From: Chitinibacter sp. FCG-7
GTDB taxonomy: Bacteria; Pseudomonadota; Gammaproteobacteria; Burkholderiales; Chitinibacteraceae
Assembly (NCBI RefSeq): GCF_040047665.1
Contig: NZ_CP157355.1
Coordinates: 3,038,001 to 3,102,000 of the forward strand
Direction of reading: 5' to 3'
DNA length: 64,000 bases
Positions 51,541 to 60,724 of this stretch are shown here, piece after piece. Position 1 is the stretch's first letter, and each line of letters starts with the position of its first letter. A program made the position numbers and the translations under genes. The notes under the pieces are model-generated. The model worked only from the letters and a program-made list of their open reading frames with translations. It was not told the DNA's origin and made no database searches.

Positions 51541-52299
51541 TTAATGCACATCGCGCCAGTATTCTTTTTTCAGCAAGTAGGTGATTGGGATCAGGAACAA
51601 AATCAGGAACAGCAGCACGCCGTAACCGATCTGCTCGCGCTTCACCTGAGTCGGCTCAGCCATATATGAAAGGTAGTTGACCAGATCACCAATACGTTGA
51701 TCGTATTCGTGATTATCAAACTGACCATTTTCGCCGCCACGGGTTAATGTACCAGGCTTAACCAGTTTCAACGTTTTCTTGGCGTGCTCACCTTCGCCTT
51801 CAACGTGCAGAATCTGCTCGCCTTGCAATTCCCACAGAACGTGCGGCATGCCGACTTTATCAAACACCAGATTGTTCCAGCCAGTAGGGCGGGTCTCATC
51901 ACGGTAGAAAGTGCGCAGATAGGTATAAAGCCAGTCGGTGCCGCGTGAACGGGCGATTAGGCTCAGATCGGGTGGTGTCGCACCAAACCAGTTCTTACCA
52001 TCTTTAGCGGCCATCGCCACTTTCATTTGCTCACCCACTTTGTCAGTGGTGAACATCAGGTTGTTTTTGATCTGATCTTCGGTCAGGCCAATATCCTGCA
52101 AGCGGTTATAGCGCATCACCGCTGCACCGTGGCAAGACAGACAGTAATTCACAAAGGTCTGTGCACCGCGTTGCAGGCTTTCTGCATTGCTTGGGTCGAT
52201 CGGCGCTTTGTCCAGCGGTACACCTGCACCGGCAGCCAGTACATGGGTAGACAATGCCAGACTGGCAACGGTGAGGAGGCTAGCGAGTGTTTTTTTCAT
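51541..52299 (-). CDS. petC: cytochrome c1 of the bc1 complex
   Basis: 252-aa haem c subunit passing electrons from the Rieske protein to soluble cytochrome c. Signal peptide 1-23 (MKKTLASLLTVASLALSTHV). Haem-binding CLSCH at about 53-57 in NYCLSCHGAAVMRYNRL. A Met in LVFDKVGMPHVLWELQG is a candidate axial ligand. The C-terminal membrane anchor (about 227-247, GYGVLLFLILFLIPITYLLK) ends in a short basic tail. Start 52299 with AAGGAGAC upstream, chosen over a longer open frame. Confidence 0.97.
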   Translation of the reverse strand: MKKTLASLLTVASLALSTHVLAAGAGVPLDKAPIDPSNAESLQRGAQTFVNYCLSCHGAAVMRYNRLQDIGLTEDQIKNNLMFTTDKVGEQMKVAMAAKDGKNWFGATPPDLSLIARSRGTDWLYTYLRTFYRDETRPTGWNNLVFDKVGMPHVLWELQGEQILHVEGEGEHAKKTLKLVKPGTLTRGGENGQFDNHEYDQRIGDLVNYLSYMAEPTQVKREQIGYGVLLFLILFLIPITYLLKKEYWRDVH

Positions 52300-52309
52300 G
52301 GCTGTCTCC

Positions 52310-53668
52310 TTAGATGAATGTGCCGAACAGATAAGCGCCAACCACCGCGATGGCGACGTAAACAATGAACATCATCTGCTGTTTGCCGGTCGAGAAAGTC
52401 ACACGCTCAGGTATTGGCGCGCAAGGCTTCTCGTTCTTGGTATAGAACGGCATACCCAGGAAGAAGGCAAAGTAAACAATACTCAATACTTGTGAAACCA
52501 CTGTACGGAAATCCGTTGCTGGTTTCGCACCCAAGATGCCCAGACCGATAAACGAAATCAAGAACAATACCAGCATGACTTTGAAGCTAGTCGGACGGTA
52601 GCGAATTGATTTGATTGGGGAGCGATCGAGCCATGGCAGGAAGGCCAGAATCACTACCCCTGCACCCATGCCCAGTACACCCCAAACTTGCGTACCCAAG
52701 AAAGACGGGATTGCGCGCAAGATGGCGTAGAACGGCGTGAAATACCATACGGGTGCGATATGCGCTGGTGTTTTCAGTGCGTCAGCAGGGTCGAAATTAG
52801 GGTGTTCCAGGAAGAAGCCGCCCATTTCCGGGGCAAAGAACAGTACGCCGCAGAATACTGCCAGGAATACCGCCACGCCAAACACGTCTTTTACCGTGTA
52901 ATAAGGGTGGAACGGGATACCATCGCGCGGAATGTGCGTCACCGGATCTTTGTTTTTCTTGATTTCAACGCCATCAGGGTTGTTCGAACCCACTTCGTGC
53001 AGTGCAACCAAGTGCGCAACCACCAAGGCCAGCAACACCAGCGGCACAGCAATCACATGCAGTGCAAAGAAGCGGTTCAGTGTGGCATCAGAAACCACAA
53101 AGTCACCACGAATCAGTACTGACAGATCCGGGCCGATCACCGGGATTGACGCAAACAGATTCACAATCACCTGCGCACCCCAGAATGACATCTGACCCCA
53201 AGGCAACAGGTAGCCCAGGAATGCTTCAGCCATCAAGATCAGGAAAATAAGTACGCCGAACACCCAAACCAATTCACGCGGTTGCTTGTATGAACCGTAA
53301 ATCAAGCCACGGAACATATGCAGGTAAACGACGACGAAGAACATCGACGCGCCCGTTGAGTGCATGTAACGGATAATCCAGCCACCCGCCACGTCACGCA
53401 TGATGTATTCAACTGATGCAAAGGCCACCGAAATATTGGTGCCCGGGATCAGGTTGCCATCGGGTTTGTAGTTCATCGTCAGGAAAATACCGGTGACGAT
53501 CTGGATCACCAGCACCAACATGGCCAGCGAACCGAAGAAATACCAGAAATTGAAGTTTTTTGGTGCGTAATACTCGGAAACGTGGGCTTTCCAGGTGCTA
53601 GTGAGCGGAAAGCGCTCGTCGACCCAGTTCAATACCTTTTCCGGTACAGCGTTTAATTGAATGCTCAT
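52310..53668 (-). CDS. petB: cytochrome b of the bc1 complex
   Basis: 452-aa inner-membrane subunit with both b haems and the quinone sites. Full-length cytochrome b (fused b6/subunit IV) with about nine hydrophobic helices. Haem-binding His occur in RYMHSTGASMFF and FALHVIAVPL-type segments; the Qo-site motif is PEW-like in TPAHIAPVWYFTPFYAILR. An additional C-terminal helix is present. A near-perfect 49-bp dyad motif (52409-52457) lies within the last transmembrane region. Starts 11 bases downstream of petA. Confidence 0.97.
   Translation of the reverse strand: MSIQLNAVPEKVLNWVDERFPLTSTWKAHVSEYYAPKNFNFWYFFGSLAMLVLVIQIVTGIFLTMNYKPDGNLIPGTNISVAFASVEYIMRDVAGGWIIRYMHSTGASMFFVVVYLHMFRGLIYGSYKQPRELVWVFGVLIFLILMAEAFLGYLLPWGQMSFWGAQVIVNLFASIPVIGPDLSVLIRGDFVVSDATLNRFFALHVIAVPLVLLALVVAHLVALHEVGSNNPDGVEIKKNKDPVTHIPRDGIPFHPYYTVKDVFGVAVFLAVFCGVLFFAPEMGGFFLEHPNFDPADALKTPAHIAPVWYFTPFYAILRAIPSFLGTQVWGVLGMGAGVVILAFLPWLDRSPIKSIRYRPTSFKVMLVLFLISFIGLGILGAKPATDFRTVVSQVLSIVYFAFFLGMPFYTKNEKPCAPIPERVTFSTGKQQMMFIVYVAIAVVGAYLFGTFI
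52409..52457. repeat. 49-bp dyad motif, near-perfect, inside petB
   Basis: AGGTATTGGC at the left (one mismatch, and like the 51441 copy after it) and ATACCC at the right, exactly 49 bp. Confidence 0.5.
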
Positions 53669-53679
53669 GACTTAGCCCC

Positions 53680-54264
53680 TTATTTGTCTTCGCCGACCAG
53701 AATCGTCGTGTCGGAAAGGTATTTATGCGGAGGGATAACCAAGTTGATCGGAGCTGGGACGCCAGAGAAGACGCGGCCAGCCAAGTCAAACTTGGAGCCA
53801 TGACAGGGGCAATAAAAACCGCCAACCCAGTCTGCACCCAGATCGGCCGGGGCCAGATCCGGGCGGAAAGTGGGTGAACAGCCCAGGTGAGTACATACGC
53901 CTGTTGCAACCCAGATTTCCGGTTTGATCGACCGGGTTGCATTGTGGCAATACTCGGGTTGTTCGCTGGCATCCGATTTTGGATCGAGCAGCTTGGGGTC
54001 ATTTTTAGGCAGGTTCTTCAGCATCTCGGGGGTGCGATTGACCACCCACACCGGTTTGCCACGCCATTCGACAGTGATCTTCTGGCCAGGTTCGAGTTTG
54101 CTAACATCGACCTCGACCGGAGCCCCGGCTGCTTTTGCACGCTCGGAAGGAAAAAAGCTGGCGACAAAAGGTATGGCTACCCCTGCCGTCGCAACCGCGC
54201 CCACTGCGCTGGAGGCAATTAATAAAAATCGCCGCTTGCTATTATCTACTTGCTGCTCACTCAT
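53680..54264 (-). CDS. petA: ubiquinol-cytochrome c reductase Rieske iron-sulfur subunit
   Basis: 194-aa Rieske protein. Twin-arginine-type N-terminus (SKRRFLLIASSAVGAVATAG) forming the membrane anchor, linker, then the [2Fe-2S] domain with both ligand boxes: CTHLGC and CPCHGS (Cys/His pairs). PINLVIPPHKYLSD near the C-terminus. First gene of the petABC operon; 130 bp separate it from the lipoprotein gene upstream, room for the operon promoter. Confidence 0.97.
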   Translation of the reverse strand: MSEQQVDNSKRRFLLIASSAVGAVATAGVAIPFVASFFPSERAKAAGAPVEVDVSKLEPGQKITVEWRGKPVWVVNRTPEMLKNLPKNDPKLLDPKSDASEQPEYCHNATRSIKPEIWVATGVCTHLGCSPTFRPDLAPADLGADWVGGFYCPCHGSKFDLAGRVFSGVPAPINLVIPPHKYLSDTTILVGEDK

Positions 54265-54394
54265 AACCCAATCCCTGATTTGTAGGAACGCAATATTCTT
54301 AAACCGCCAAATTCTACCCGAAAGCAGTGCGGAACTTAAAGCTCTCTGATGCGTCTTGGCGGCGCTTTTGCAAAATAAAGTTCAAAACGCGGCT

Positions 54395-54841
54395 TTAATT
54401 GGTCGCGTAGCGCGCCAATTCTTCATTTAATTTGTCCTGCACATGCGCCGTTATTTCTTCGATTTTTTCTTTTTTCGTTCCCGGGTAGCTGATTTGCAGC
54501 ACTTTGGCACTGAGCACCCAGCCTTGTGCGCTGCTGTTCAGTGTGTATTGGATTCGCGCTTCGGTCGGGATATTGGCCTTGCCAATTGCGGAAGAAAATT
54601 CAATATAGGTTGGCGTGCGCACCAGAATCTTCATGCCCTTGCTGCTACGATAGCTGACAATATCTTCGATAATGGCCTTGCTGCTGCGGCCAATGACCAG
54701 CACGCCTACTTTAGGGTTTGGCATTTTGGTCGTCGTGGGCGCAGGTGTGGCGCTGGGCGGCGCTACTTTGCCGGGGGAGGCGCACGCTGCCATCAGTGCG
54801 CAGCAGGTCAGCGCGATACCGTGTTGGAGTTTGATTTTCAT
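54395..54841 (-). CDS. hypothetical lipoprotein
   Basis: 148-aa protein with a lipoprotein signal ([20 protein letters not shown], lipobox LMAAC, Cys about residue 20), a Pro/Thr/Ala-rich linker, then an alpha/beta domain of about 100 residues with no family I recognise. The domain ends in a helix rich in Lys/Glu ([19 protein letters not shown]). The start overlaps the Nif3-family stop by four bases, so it is co-transcribed with that gene. Envelope role only by location. Confidence 0.75.
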   Translation of the reverse strand: MKIKLQHGIALTCCALMAACASPGKVAPPSATPAPTTTKMPNPKVGVLVIGRSSKAIIEDIVSYRSSKGMKILVRTPTYIEFSSAIGKANIPTEARIQYTLNSSAQGWVLSAKVLQISYPGTKKEKIEEITAHVQDKLNEELARYATN

Positions 54842-55584
54842 ACCGGATTGTCCAGGTCAAGATGAAGGTGTTCGAGGCCGAATTCTTCGGCCAGATGCTG
54901 GCCGAGTGCTTTGATGCCGTAGCGTTCAGTTGCATGGTGCCCAGCAGCGATATAGGCCACGCCACTTTCTCTGGCCAGATGGGTGACAAATTCGGATGCT
55001 TCGCCAGTAATAAAGCAGTCAATGTCCAGATTGCTGGCTTCCCGGAAATAGCTTTGCGCGCCGCCAGTGCACCAGGCGATGCGTTGCACGGGCTTGCTGG
55101 CCTCGCCAATCGTCAGCGGCGTGCGATTCAGTTGCAGTACAATATGCTGGCTAAAGGTATCTAGCGACATCGGGACAGGCAGCTCGCCGCGCCATGCCAG
55201 TTCCTGCTCACCAAACCGCCCAGTTGGGATCAACCCCAGTTTTTGCGCCAGCTGGGCGTTATTGCCCAAGGTTTCGTGTGCATCCAGCGGTAAGTGATAG
55301 CCAAACAGATTGATGTCATTGAGCAACAATTTGCTGATTCTCTGCTTTTTGGTGCGGGTAATGATTTGCTCTTCGCCTTTCCAGAAATAGCCGTGATGAA
55401 CCAGAATTGCATCGGCGCCGTGCTCAATGGCTGCTTCAATCAGCGCAAGCGATGCGGTGACGCCGGTCACGATCTTGTGAATCTGGTCTTTGCCCTCAAT
55501 TTGTAAACCATTGGGTGCGTAATCTTTGAATCGTGCCACTGCAAGCAGTTGTCCGATATAATTTTCCAGTTCTTGACGTTGCAT
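54838..55584 (-). CDS. Nif3-like dinuclear metal center hexameric protein (DUF34/YbgI)
   Basis: 248-aa member of the Nif3/YbgI family, which forms toroidal hexamers with a two-metal site; the family has been linked to GTP cyclohydrolase I-like activity but the role is debated. Metal residues are visible: HHGYFWKGE (His-His) and GHHATERYG near the C-terminus (His, Glu). Start 55584; divergent from the DegS-like gene with only 37 bp between. In betaproteobacteria this gene commonly sits between the htrA-type gene and petABC, as here. Confidence 0.92.
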   Translation of the reverse strand: MQRQELENYIGQLLAVARFKDYAPNGLQIEGKDQIHKIVTGVTASLALIEAAIEHGADAILVHHGYFWKGEEQIITRTKKQRISKLLLNDINLFGYHLPLDAHETLGNNAQLAQKLGLIPTGRFGEQELAWRGELPVPMSLDTFSQHIVLQLNRTPLTIGEASKPVQRIAWCTGGAQSYFREASNLDIDCFITGEASEFVTHLARESGVAYIAAGHHATERYGIKALGQHLAEEFGLEHLHLDLDNPV

Positions 55585-55621
55585 TTATTTATTTGAACCT
55601 GCGCATAAAGATAAACGTGAT

Positions 55622-56773
55622 ATGAAAAAACTTTGGCTTATTTTCGCACAAACCACCACGATCGGTCTGGCGGTCTGGTTTTTGCTGACGCTATTAAAGC
55701 CTGAATGGCGCTTTCCGGTGGCTCCACAGACCCCGGTTGTGACGGTAAAAGAGACACTTGCCGCCGCTTCTGCGCCCGCCGAGCTTTCGTATAGCGCCGC
55801 CGCCAAAAAAGCAAAACCCTCGGTGGTGAATATCTTTACCTCGCAGCAAGCCCGCCAGCCGCGCAATCCTTTGCTGAATGATCCTTTGTTCCGGCGCTTT
55901 TTTGGCGAGCGTGGTCTGGGCGACGAAGCCCAACGGCCATCCAGCCTCGGTTCGGGCGTGCTGGTGTCCGAACAGGGCTATATCGTGACCAATAATCACG
56001 TGGTTGAAGCCGCTGATGAAATTGAAGTGGCGCTCTCTGACGGGCGAACGGCCTCAGCCAAGCTGATTGGCAGTGACCCGGATACTGATATTGCGGTGAT
56101 TAAAATTGATTTACCCGATTTGCCTGCCATCAGCTTTGCCGATGCTGACAAAGTGGAAATTGGCGACGTGGTTCTGGCCATCGGTAATCCGTTTGGCGTC
56201 GGTCAGACGGTGACGATGGGGATTGTTTCGGCGCTGGGGCGCTCAGAGCTGGGCATTAATACCTTCGAGAATTTCATCCAGACTGATGCGGCGATTAATC
56301 CGGGCAACTCGGGTGGCGCGCTGATCGATACCCGTGGCGATTTGCTGGGGATCAATACGGCAATTTATTCCAAAACCGGCGGCTCGCTCGGCATTGGCTT
56401 TGCCATTCCAGCTACGACAGTCAAGCAGATTATGGAAGCGCTGATCAAGGATGGCAGTGTGACGCGCGGCTGGCTGGGCGTTGAGGTGCAGGACGTGAGT
56501 GCCGAGCTGGCTTCATCGTTTCGCTTGAAAGACACGCGCGGTGCGCTGATTGCTGGGGTGGTGCGCAATGGCCCGGCGGCGAAGGCTGGTATCAGACCGG
56601 GTGATGTTTTGCTGTCGATTGATGGCAAGGAGGTGGGTGATTCGGCCAGAATGCTCAATATCATTTCTGCGCTCAAGCCCGAGCAGGATGTGCCGCTGGT
56701 GTATGTGCGGCAGGGCGAGACGGTAGAAGCCCGTGTGCTCATCGGCAAGCGACCCAAGTTCAATCGCAACTAA
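55622..56773 (+). CDS. DegS/AlgW-like periplasmic serine protease (S1C), single PDZ
   Basis: 383-aa HtrA-family protease anchored by an N-terminal helix (about 8-24, LIFAQTTTIGLAVWFLL). Trypsin-like domain with His126 (NNHVVE), Asp156 (DTDIAVIKID) and Ser230 (GNSGGALID) intact. One PDZ domain (about 275-375, RGWLGVEVQDVSAEL, GIRPGDVLLSIDGKEV). One PDZ plus an uncleaved anchor is the DegS/AlgW layout, which suggests envelope-stress signalling by cleavage of an anti-sigma factor, not general degradation. A clear terminator follows. Confidence 0.93.
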   Translation: MKKLWLIFAQTTTIGLAVWFLLTLLKPEWRFPVAPQTPVVTVKETLAAASAPAELSYSAAAKKAKPSVVNIFTSQQARQPRNPLLNDPLFRRFFGERGLGDEAQRPSSLGSGVLVSEQGYIVTNNHVVEAADEIEVALSDGRTASAKLIGSDPDTDIAVIKIDLPDLPAISFADADKVEIGDVVLAIGNPFGVGQTVTMGIVSALGRSELGINTFENFIQTDAAINPGNSGGALIDTRGDLLGINTAIYSKTGGSLGIGFAIPATTVKQIMEALIKDGSVTRGWLGVEVQDVSAELASSFRLKDTRGALIAGVVRNGPAAKAGIRPGDVLLSIDGKEVGDSARMLNIISALKPEQDVPLVYVRQGETVEARVLIGKRPKFNRN

Positions 56774-56793
56774 GTGCTTGCTCAAATCGCGAT

Positions 56794-56830
56794 CAGGCCT
56801 GATTGGTTTTAATCATCAGGCCTGTTTTAT
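56794..56830 (+). terminator. intrinsic terminator of the DegS-like gene
   Basis: CAGGCCTGAT...ATCAGGCCTG perfect 10-bp stem (56794-56803 with 56815-56824), followed by TTTTATT. Confidence 0.85.
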
Positions 56831-56853
56831 TGAGGGGCTTTTGTTTTTTGTTA

Positions 56854-56902
56854 GGGTATTGCTCTGTACATCATTCTGCATTTTGCTTGTAGCGATATAC
56901 CC
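56854..56902. repeat. 49-bp dyad element, intergenic, perfect ends
   Basis: GGGTATTGCTCTGTAC and TTGTAGCGATATACCC, 49 bp, between the convergent DegS-like and KefB-like genes. Confidence 0.9.
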
Positions 56903-57013
56903 ACGGTGGTGGTGTGTGCGGCTGCTTATGTCAATTCAGCGTTCAAACCCCTTATGCGCCAGAGTGAGGGCATCGCCATCGGAGTAGTCAATCGACTCGA
57001 AGATCAAGTAGCC

Positions 57014-58987
57014 TTAGCGATTACCTTGAAGCAGCAGTATTTCGGCGGCGGCCAGATTTTCGGGCACACCCAGTAGCACCATCACATCGCCGTTTTGTAG
57101 CTGGAAATCGTTGCTAGGCTCGGTAGAGGCCTGGTTTTTACGCCGGATGCTGCGCACTTCCACATGCAGCTGGTTGAGCGCCAATTCGCCGATGGTGTAA
57201 CCAATCGCATGTGCGCTTTGTGTCAGCTGCACCGTATGCAGGCGGGGCTGGTGGCGATCTGAATCTTCGTTTTCTTCGTTCGAGCCGCGATAAAAGCCGC
57301 GAATCAGCTGGTAGCGCGCTTCCCGCACTTCACGAATCCGGCGCACCACCCGGTTGAGAGGTACACCCAGCAGCATCATCGTATGCGAGGCCAGCATCAG
57401 GCTGCCTTCCATGATTTCGGCGACCACTTCGGCCGCGCCGGCATTTTTAAGCAAATCAATGTCGTTATCATCCTGCGTGCGCACAATCACTGGCAGCTCA
57501 GGGCGGATCTGGTGCACCATTTCCAGTATTTTCATCGCCGAATGCGTATCGGCATACGTCACAATCAAGGCGCGGGCGCGCATCAGCCCTGCGGCAATCA
57601 GCACTTCACGCTTGGCAGCGTCGCCAAACACCACTGACTCGCCCGCTGCACCCGCTTCACGCACTTTTTCCGGGTCCAGATCGAGCGCGAAAAAATGGAT
57701 ATTCTCCGAGTGCAGAATCCGTCCCAAGGATTGACCGCTACGCCCATAGCCGCACAAGATGACATGCCCGGTATTGGCCATGCTGCGCACGGCGATCTGA
57801 TGCAGATTGGCGGCCAGATTCATCCATTCTGAGCTGGCCAGCCGCAGTACCAATTTGTCTGAATGCTCGATCAGAAATGGCGTAATCATCATCGACAGAA
57901 TGATCGCCGCCACCGTGCTTTGCAGTAGTGCGGAGGGCATGAAGTTCTGCCCGGCGGCCAGTGCCAGCAAAACAAATGCAAACTCGCCACCCTGACCCAG
58001 GGCAAACCCCGTGCGCCAGGACGTGCCGGGAGAATGATCAAACAGGCGGGCCAAGCCAGCGATAATCATGATTTTGACCGGGCCGAGCAAGACCACCAGC
58101 GCCAGAATGAGTGGCCACTGCGCCAGCAAAATTGCGAAATCGAGGTTCATTCCGACGGTGACAAAAAAGAGGCCGAGCAATAAATCTCGGAATGGGCGGA
58201 TGTCGTCTTCAACCTGATAGCGATATTCGGTCTCGGCAATCAGCATGCCCGCCAGAAACGCGCCCAGCGCCAGCGAAAGCCCCGCCAGTTCGGTCAGCCA
58301 GGCAATCCCCAAAGTAATCAGCAGGATGTTGAGCATGAACAGCTCGCTCGAATGCTGTTTGGCCACCAGATTGAACCAGGGCCGCATTAGTTTTTGTCCC
58401 AGCCAGAGTAATAATGTAAGTACAACGATGATTTTAAGCGCGGCAAAGCTCAGCGAGGCGGCCAATTGCTCGGTCGGTTGACTTAGAACCGGGATCATGA
58501 TCAGAAAAGGGACCACAGCCAGATCCTGAAACAGCAAAATGCCAAACGCATTCTGCCCGTGCGGCGCGTTCAATTCATTCCGATCTGAGAGTAGTTTGGA
58601 CACCATGGCGGTTGATGACATCGCCATGGCTGCGCCCAAAGCCAGCCCAACCTGCCAGCTCATGCCAAACAGCATGACAATGGCGCCAACCAGCAGCAGA
58701 ATGGATAGCACCTGGCTCAGACCCAGGCCAAATACCGTGCGGCGCATGGCCTTGAGTTTGGCCAGATTAAATTCCAGTCCCAGCGTAAACATCAGAAAAA
58801 CCACACCAAATTCGGCTAGATGGCTGGCTTCTTCACTGGAAGGAATCATCCCCAGTGCATGAGGGCCAATCACCATGCCGATCAGCAGATAGCCCAGCAT
58901 CGGCGGCAGCTTGATTTTGCGGCAGATGACCACCGTTACGACGGCAATCGCCAACAGAAGGAGCAAATTTTGCAAAATGGACGACAT
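57014..58987 (-). CDS. monovalent cation:proton antiporter, CPA2 family (KefB/RosB-like)
   Basis: 657-aa inner-membrane K+/H+-type antiporter. About 12 hydrophobic helices (residues 1-385) start ILQNLLLLLAIAVVTVVICR and include LTELAGLSLALGAFLAGMLI and LGQGGEFAFVLLALAAGQ. Then a TrkA-N/RCK domain with HVILCGYGRSGQSLGRIL (GxGxxG). A C-terminal TrkA-C domain (about 570-655, VQLTQSAHAIGYTIGELAL) follows. No glutathione-regulator gene (kefG) is adjacent, so gating is unknown. Divergent from kdsD. Confidence 0.93.
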   Translation of the reverse strand: MSSILQNLLLLLAIAVVTVVICRKIKLPPMLGYLLIGMVIGPHALGMIPSSEEASHLAEFGVVFLMFTLGLEFNLAKLKAMRRTVFGLGLSQVLSILLLVGAIVMLFGMSWQVGLALGAAMAMSSTAMVSKLLSDRNELNAPHGQNAFGILLFQDLAVVPFLIMIPVLSQPTEQLAASLSFAALKIIVVLTLLLWLGQKLMRPWFNLVAKQHSSELFMLNILLITLGIAWLTELAGLSLALGAFLAGMLIAETEYRYQVEDDIRPFRDLLLGLFFVTVGMNLDFAILLAQWPLILALVVLLGPVKIMIIAGLARLFDHSPGTSWRTGFALGQGGEFAFVLLALAAGQNFMPSALLQSTVAAIILSMMITPFLIEHSDKLVLRLASSEWMNLAANLHQIAVRSMANTGHVILCGYGRSGQSLGRILHSENIHFFALDLDPEKVREAGAAGESVVFGDAAKREVLIAAGLMRARALIVTYADTHSAMKILEMVHQIRPELPVIVRTQDDNDIDLLKNAGAAEVVAEIMEGSLMLASHTMMLLGVPLNRVVRRIREVREARYQLIRGFYRGSNEENEDSDRHQPRLHTVQLTQSAHAIGYTIGELALNQLHVEVRSIRRKNQASTEPSNDFQLQNGDVMVLLGVPENLAAAEILLLQGNR

Positions 58988-59104
58988 GCCGCTGGACGCT
59001 TCTCAGTGAGTCAGGATGAAGGAGGGATCAGCCTGTAAAAGGATTGGAAGGCCGATTTGTTTGATGTAAGTATAACTGAAGAAAATGGTATTTATAGCGT
59101 ATGG

Positions 59105-59134
59105 CTGTCATCAAGTGCCGAGGTCTTTTATAAT
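59105..59134 (+). promoter_or_regulatory. sigma-70-type promoter of the kdsD operon
   Basis: -35 CTGTCA (59105-59110), 18-bp spacer, perfect -10 TATAAT (59129-59134). Predicted transcription start near 59141, which excludes the longer open frame from 59057 as the normal kdsD start. Confidence 0.6.
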
Positions 59135-59155
59135 TCGGGCTCAAAAATTAAGGCC

Positions 59156-60133
59156 ATGGTTGAAGTGATGCAAAATGCTTATCGTTGCGCCCGCCGGGTT
59201 TTGGCGGTGGAAGCTGCGGCAATTGAATCGATTTCCGCGCGGCTGGATGAAGCGTTGTTTAATCGTGCCTGTGAATTAATCCTGTCGATCACAGGGCGAG
59301 TTGTGGTGATGGGGATGGGCAAATCCGGCCATATTGCCCGTAAAATTGCGGCAACGATGGCCAGCACTGGCACGCCAGCAATGTTTGTTCATCCGGCGGA
59401 GGCGGCGCACGGCGATCTGGGCATGATTACCCGGCAAGATCTGGTACTGATCTTGTCCAACTCGGGCGAAAGCGACGAGTTGCTGGCTATTTTGCCCAGT
59501 TTGAAGCGTCTGGCGGTGCCGATTGTCTCGATGACCGGGCAGGCCAAATCGACATTGGCGGTGGAGGCCCAGGTACACCTGGATGTGGCGATTGCCGAGG
59601 AGGCCTGTCCGCACAATCTGGCGCCAACCGCCAGCACGACGACGGCTTTGGCGCTGGGTGATGCGCTGGCGATTGCCTTGCTGGAGGCGCGCGGTTTTCA
59701 GGCTGATGATTTTGCCTTGTCGCATCCGGGCGGCAGTCTGGGCCGTCGCCTGCTGGTGCATGTTCGCGATTTGATGCACGGTGGCGCTGCTTTACCGGTG
59801 GTGCAGGAGAATATGAGCTTGCGCGATGCCTTGCTGGAAATCAGTCGCAAAGGCATGGGCATGACGGCGGTCGTTGACGCTGCTGGCCATTTGCAAGGCA
59901 TCTACACCGATGGCGATTTGCGCCGCACACTGGATCACGACTATGACTTGCGTGCCACGTCGGTTGCGACGGTAATGACGCGCAATCCTGCTACCATAGA
60001 GGCTCAGCGCCTGGCCGCCGAGGCGGCGGCCATTATGGAAGAGCGGCGCATCAACGGTTTGCTCGTTCTGGATGAGGGGCGGCTGGTCGGGGCAATCAAT
60101 ATGCACGACCTATTGCGTGCTCGGGTGGTTTAG
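59156..60133 (+). CDS. kdsD: D-arabinose 5-phosphate isomerase
   Basis: Converts ribulose 5-phosphate to arabinose 5-phosphate, the first KDO precursor. About 325 aa from ATG 59156 (MVEVMQNAYRCARRVL); ATG 59168 is also possible. The open frame extends to 59057, but a good promoter lies inside that extension. SIS domain about 35-190: GKSGHIARKIAATMASTGTP, HPAEAAHGDLGMI, LSNSGESDELLAIL. The SHPGGSLGRRLL hinge leads to two CBS domains (about 205-325). First gene of the kdsD-kdsC-lptCAB-rpoN-hpf block. Confidence 0.95.
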   Translation: MVEVMQNAYRCARRVLAVEAAAIESISARLDEALFNRACELILSITGRVVVMGMGKSGHIARKIAATMASTGTPAMFVHPAEAAHGDLGMITRQDLVLILSNSGESDELLAILPSLKRLAVPIVSMTGQAKSTLAVEAQVHLDVAIAEEACPHNLAPTASTTTALALGDALAIALLEARGFQADDFALSHPGGSLGRRLLVHVRDLMHGGAALPVVQENMSLRDALLEISRKGMGMTAVVDAAGHLQGIYTDGDLRRTLDHDYDLRATSVATVMTRNPATIEAQRLAAEAAAIMEERRINGLLVLDEGRLVGAINMHDLLRARVV

Positions 60134-60135
60134 CG

Positions 60136-60184
60136 GGGTATTGCCCTGTACCGTATTGTTCATAATGCTTTCAATGATATACCC
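60136..60184. repeat. 49-bp dyad element, intergenic within the kds-lpt operon, perfect ends
   Basis: GGGTATTGCCCTGTAC and TTTCAATGATATACCC; begins two bases after the kdsD stop and ends 14 bases before kdsC, so it would be transcribed as a hairpin inside the operon. Confidence 0.9.
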
Positions 60185-60198
60185 TGAGTAAAAGAAAA

Positions 60199-60714
60199 AT
60201 GATCGAGCAAGCCAAGCAAGTAAAATTAATGATTTTTGACGTCGATGGTGTCATGACCGATGGCGGTTTGTATTTCACCGATGCGGGCGAAGAGCTCAAG
60301 GCATTTAATTCGCTCGATGGTCATGGCCTGAAAATGCTGCAAAACAGCGGCGTTAAGCTGGCCATTATTACCGGACGGCAATCGCAGCTGGTCGCGCATC
60401 GCGCACGCAACCTGGGGATTGATTATGTTCATCAGGGGGCGCACGACAAGCTGGCGTCATTTCAGTCCCTGCTGGCCGAAGTGGGCCTTAGCGCGCAGGA
60501 TTGCGGCTATATGGGCGACGACGTGATTGATCTGCCCGTGATGCGCCGTGTGGCATTTGCCGTCTCGGTCCCGGCTGCGCCAGAGCTGGTGCAACAGTAC
60601 GCCCACTATGTAACCGGGCGGCAGGGCGGGCATGGCGCGGTGCGTGAAGTTTGCGAGCTGATCATGCAGAGTCAGAACACTTGGGATGCCGCCATGGCTC
60701 CTTATCTGGAATAA
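60199..60714 (+). CDS. kdsC: 3-deoxy-D-manno-octulosonate 8-phosphate phosphatase
   Basis: HAD-family tetrameric phosphatase releasing KDO from KDO 8-phosphate. 171 aa. Motif I DVDGVMTDGGLYFTDAGEE, motif II IITGRQSQ, motif III region HQGAHDKLASF, motif IV YMGDDVIDLPVM. C-terminal GRQGGHGAVREVCELIM is the active-site-capping tail. ATG 60199. Between kdsD (with a 49-bp element in the gap) and lptC. Confidence 0.97.
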   Translation: MIEQAKQVKLMIFDVDGVMTDGGLYFTDAGEELKAFNSLDGHGLKMLQNSGVKLAIITGRQSQLVAHRARNLGIDYVHQGAHDKLASFQSLLAEVGLSAQDCGYMGDDVIDLPVMRRVAFAVSVPAAPELVQQYAHYVTGRQGGHGAVREVCELIMQSQNTWDAAMAPYLE

Positions 60715-60724
60715 GGCACTCATT

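Noticed and set aside
59057..59155. N-terminal extension of kdsD
   Set aside because: A good promoter with TATAAT lies inside it, and KdsD homologues begin near 59156-59168.
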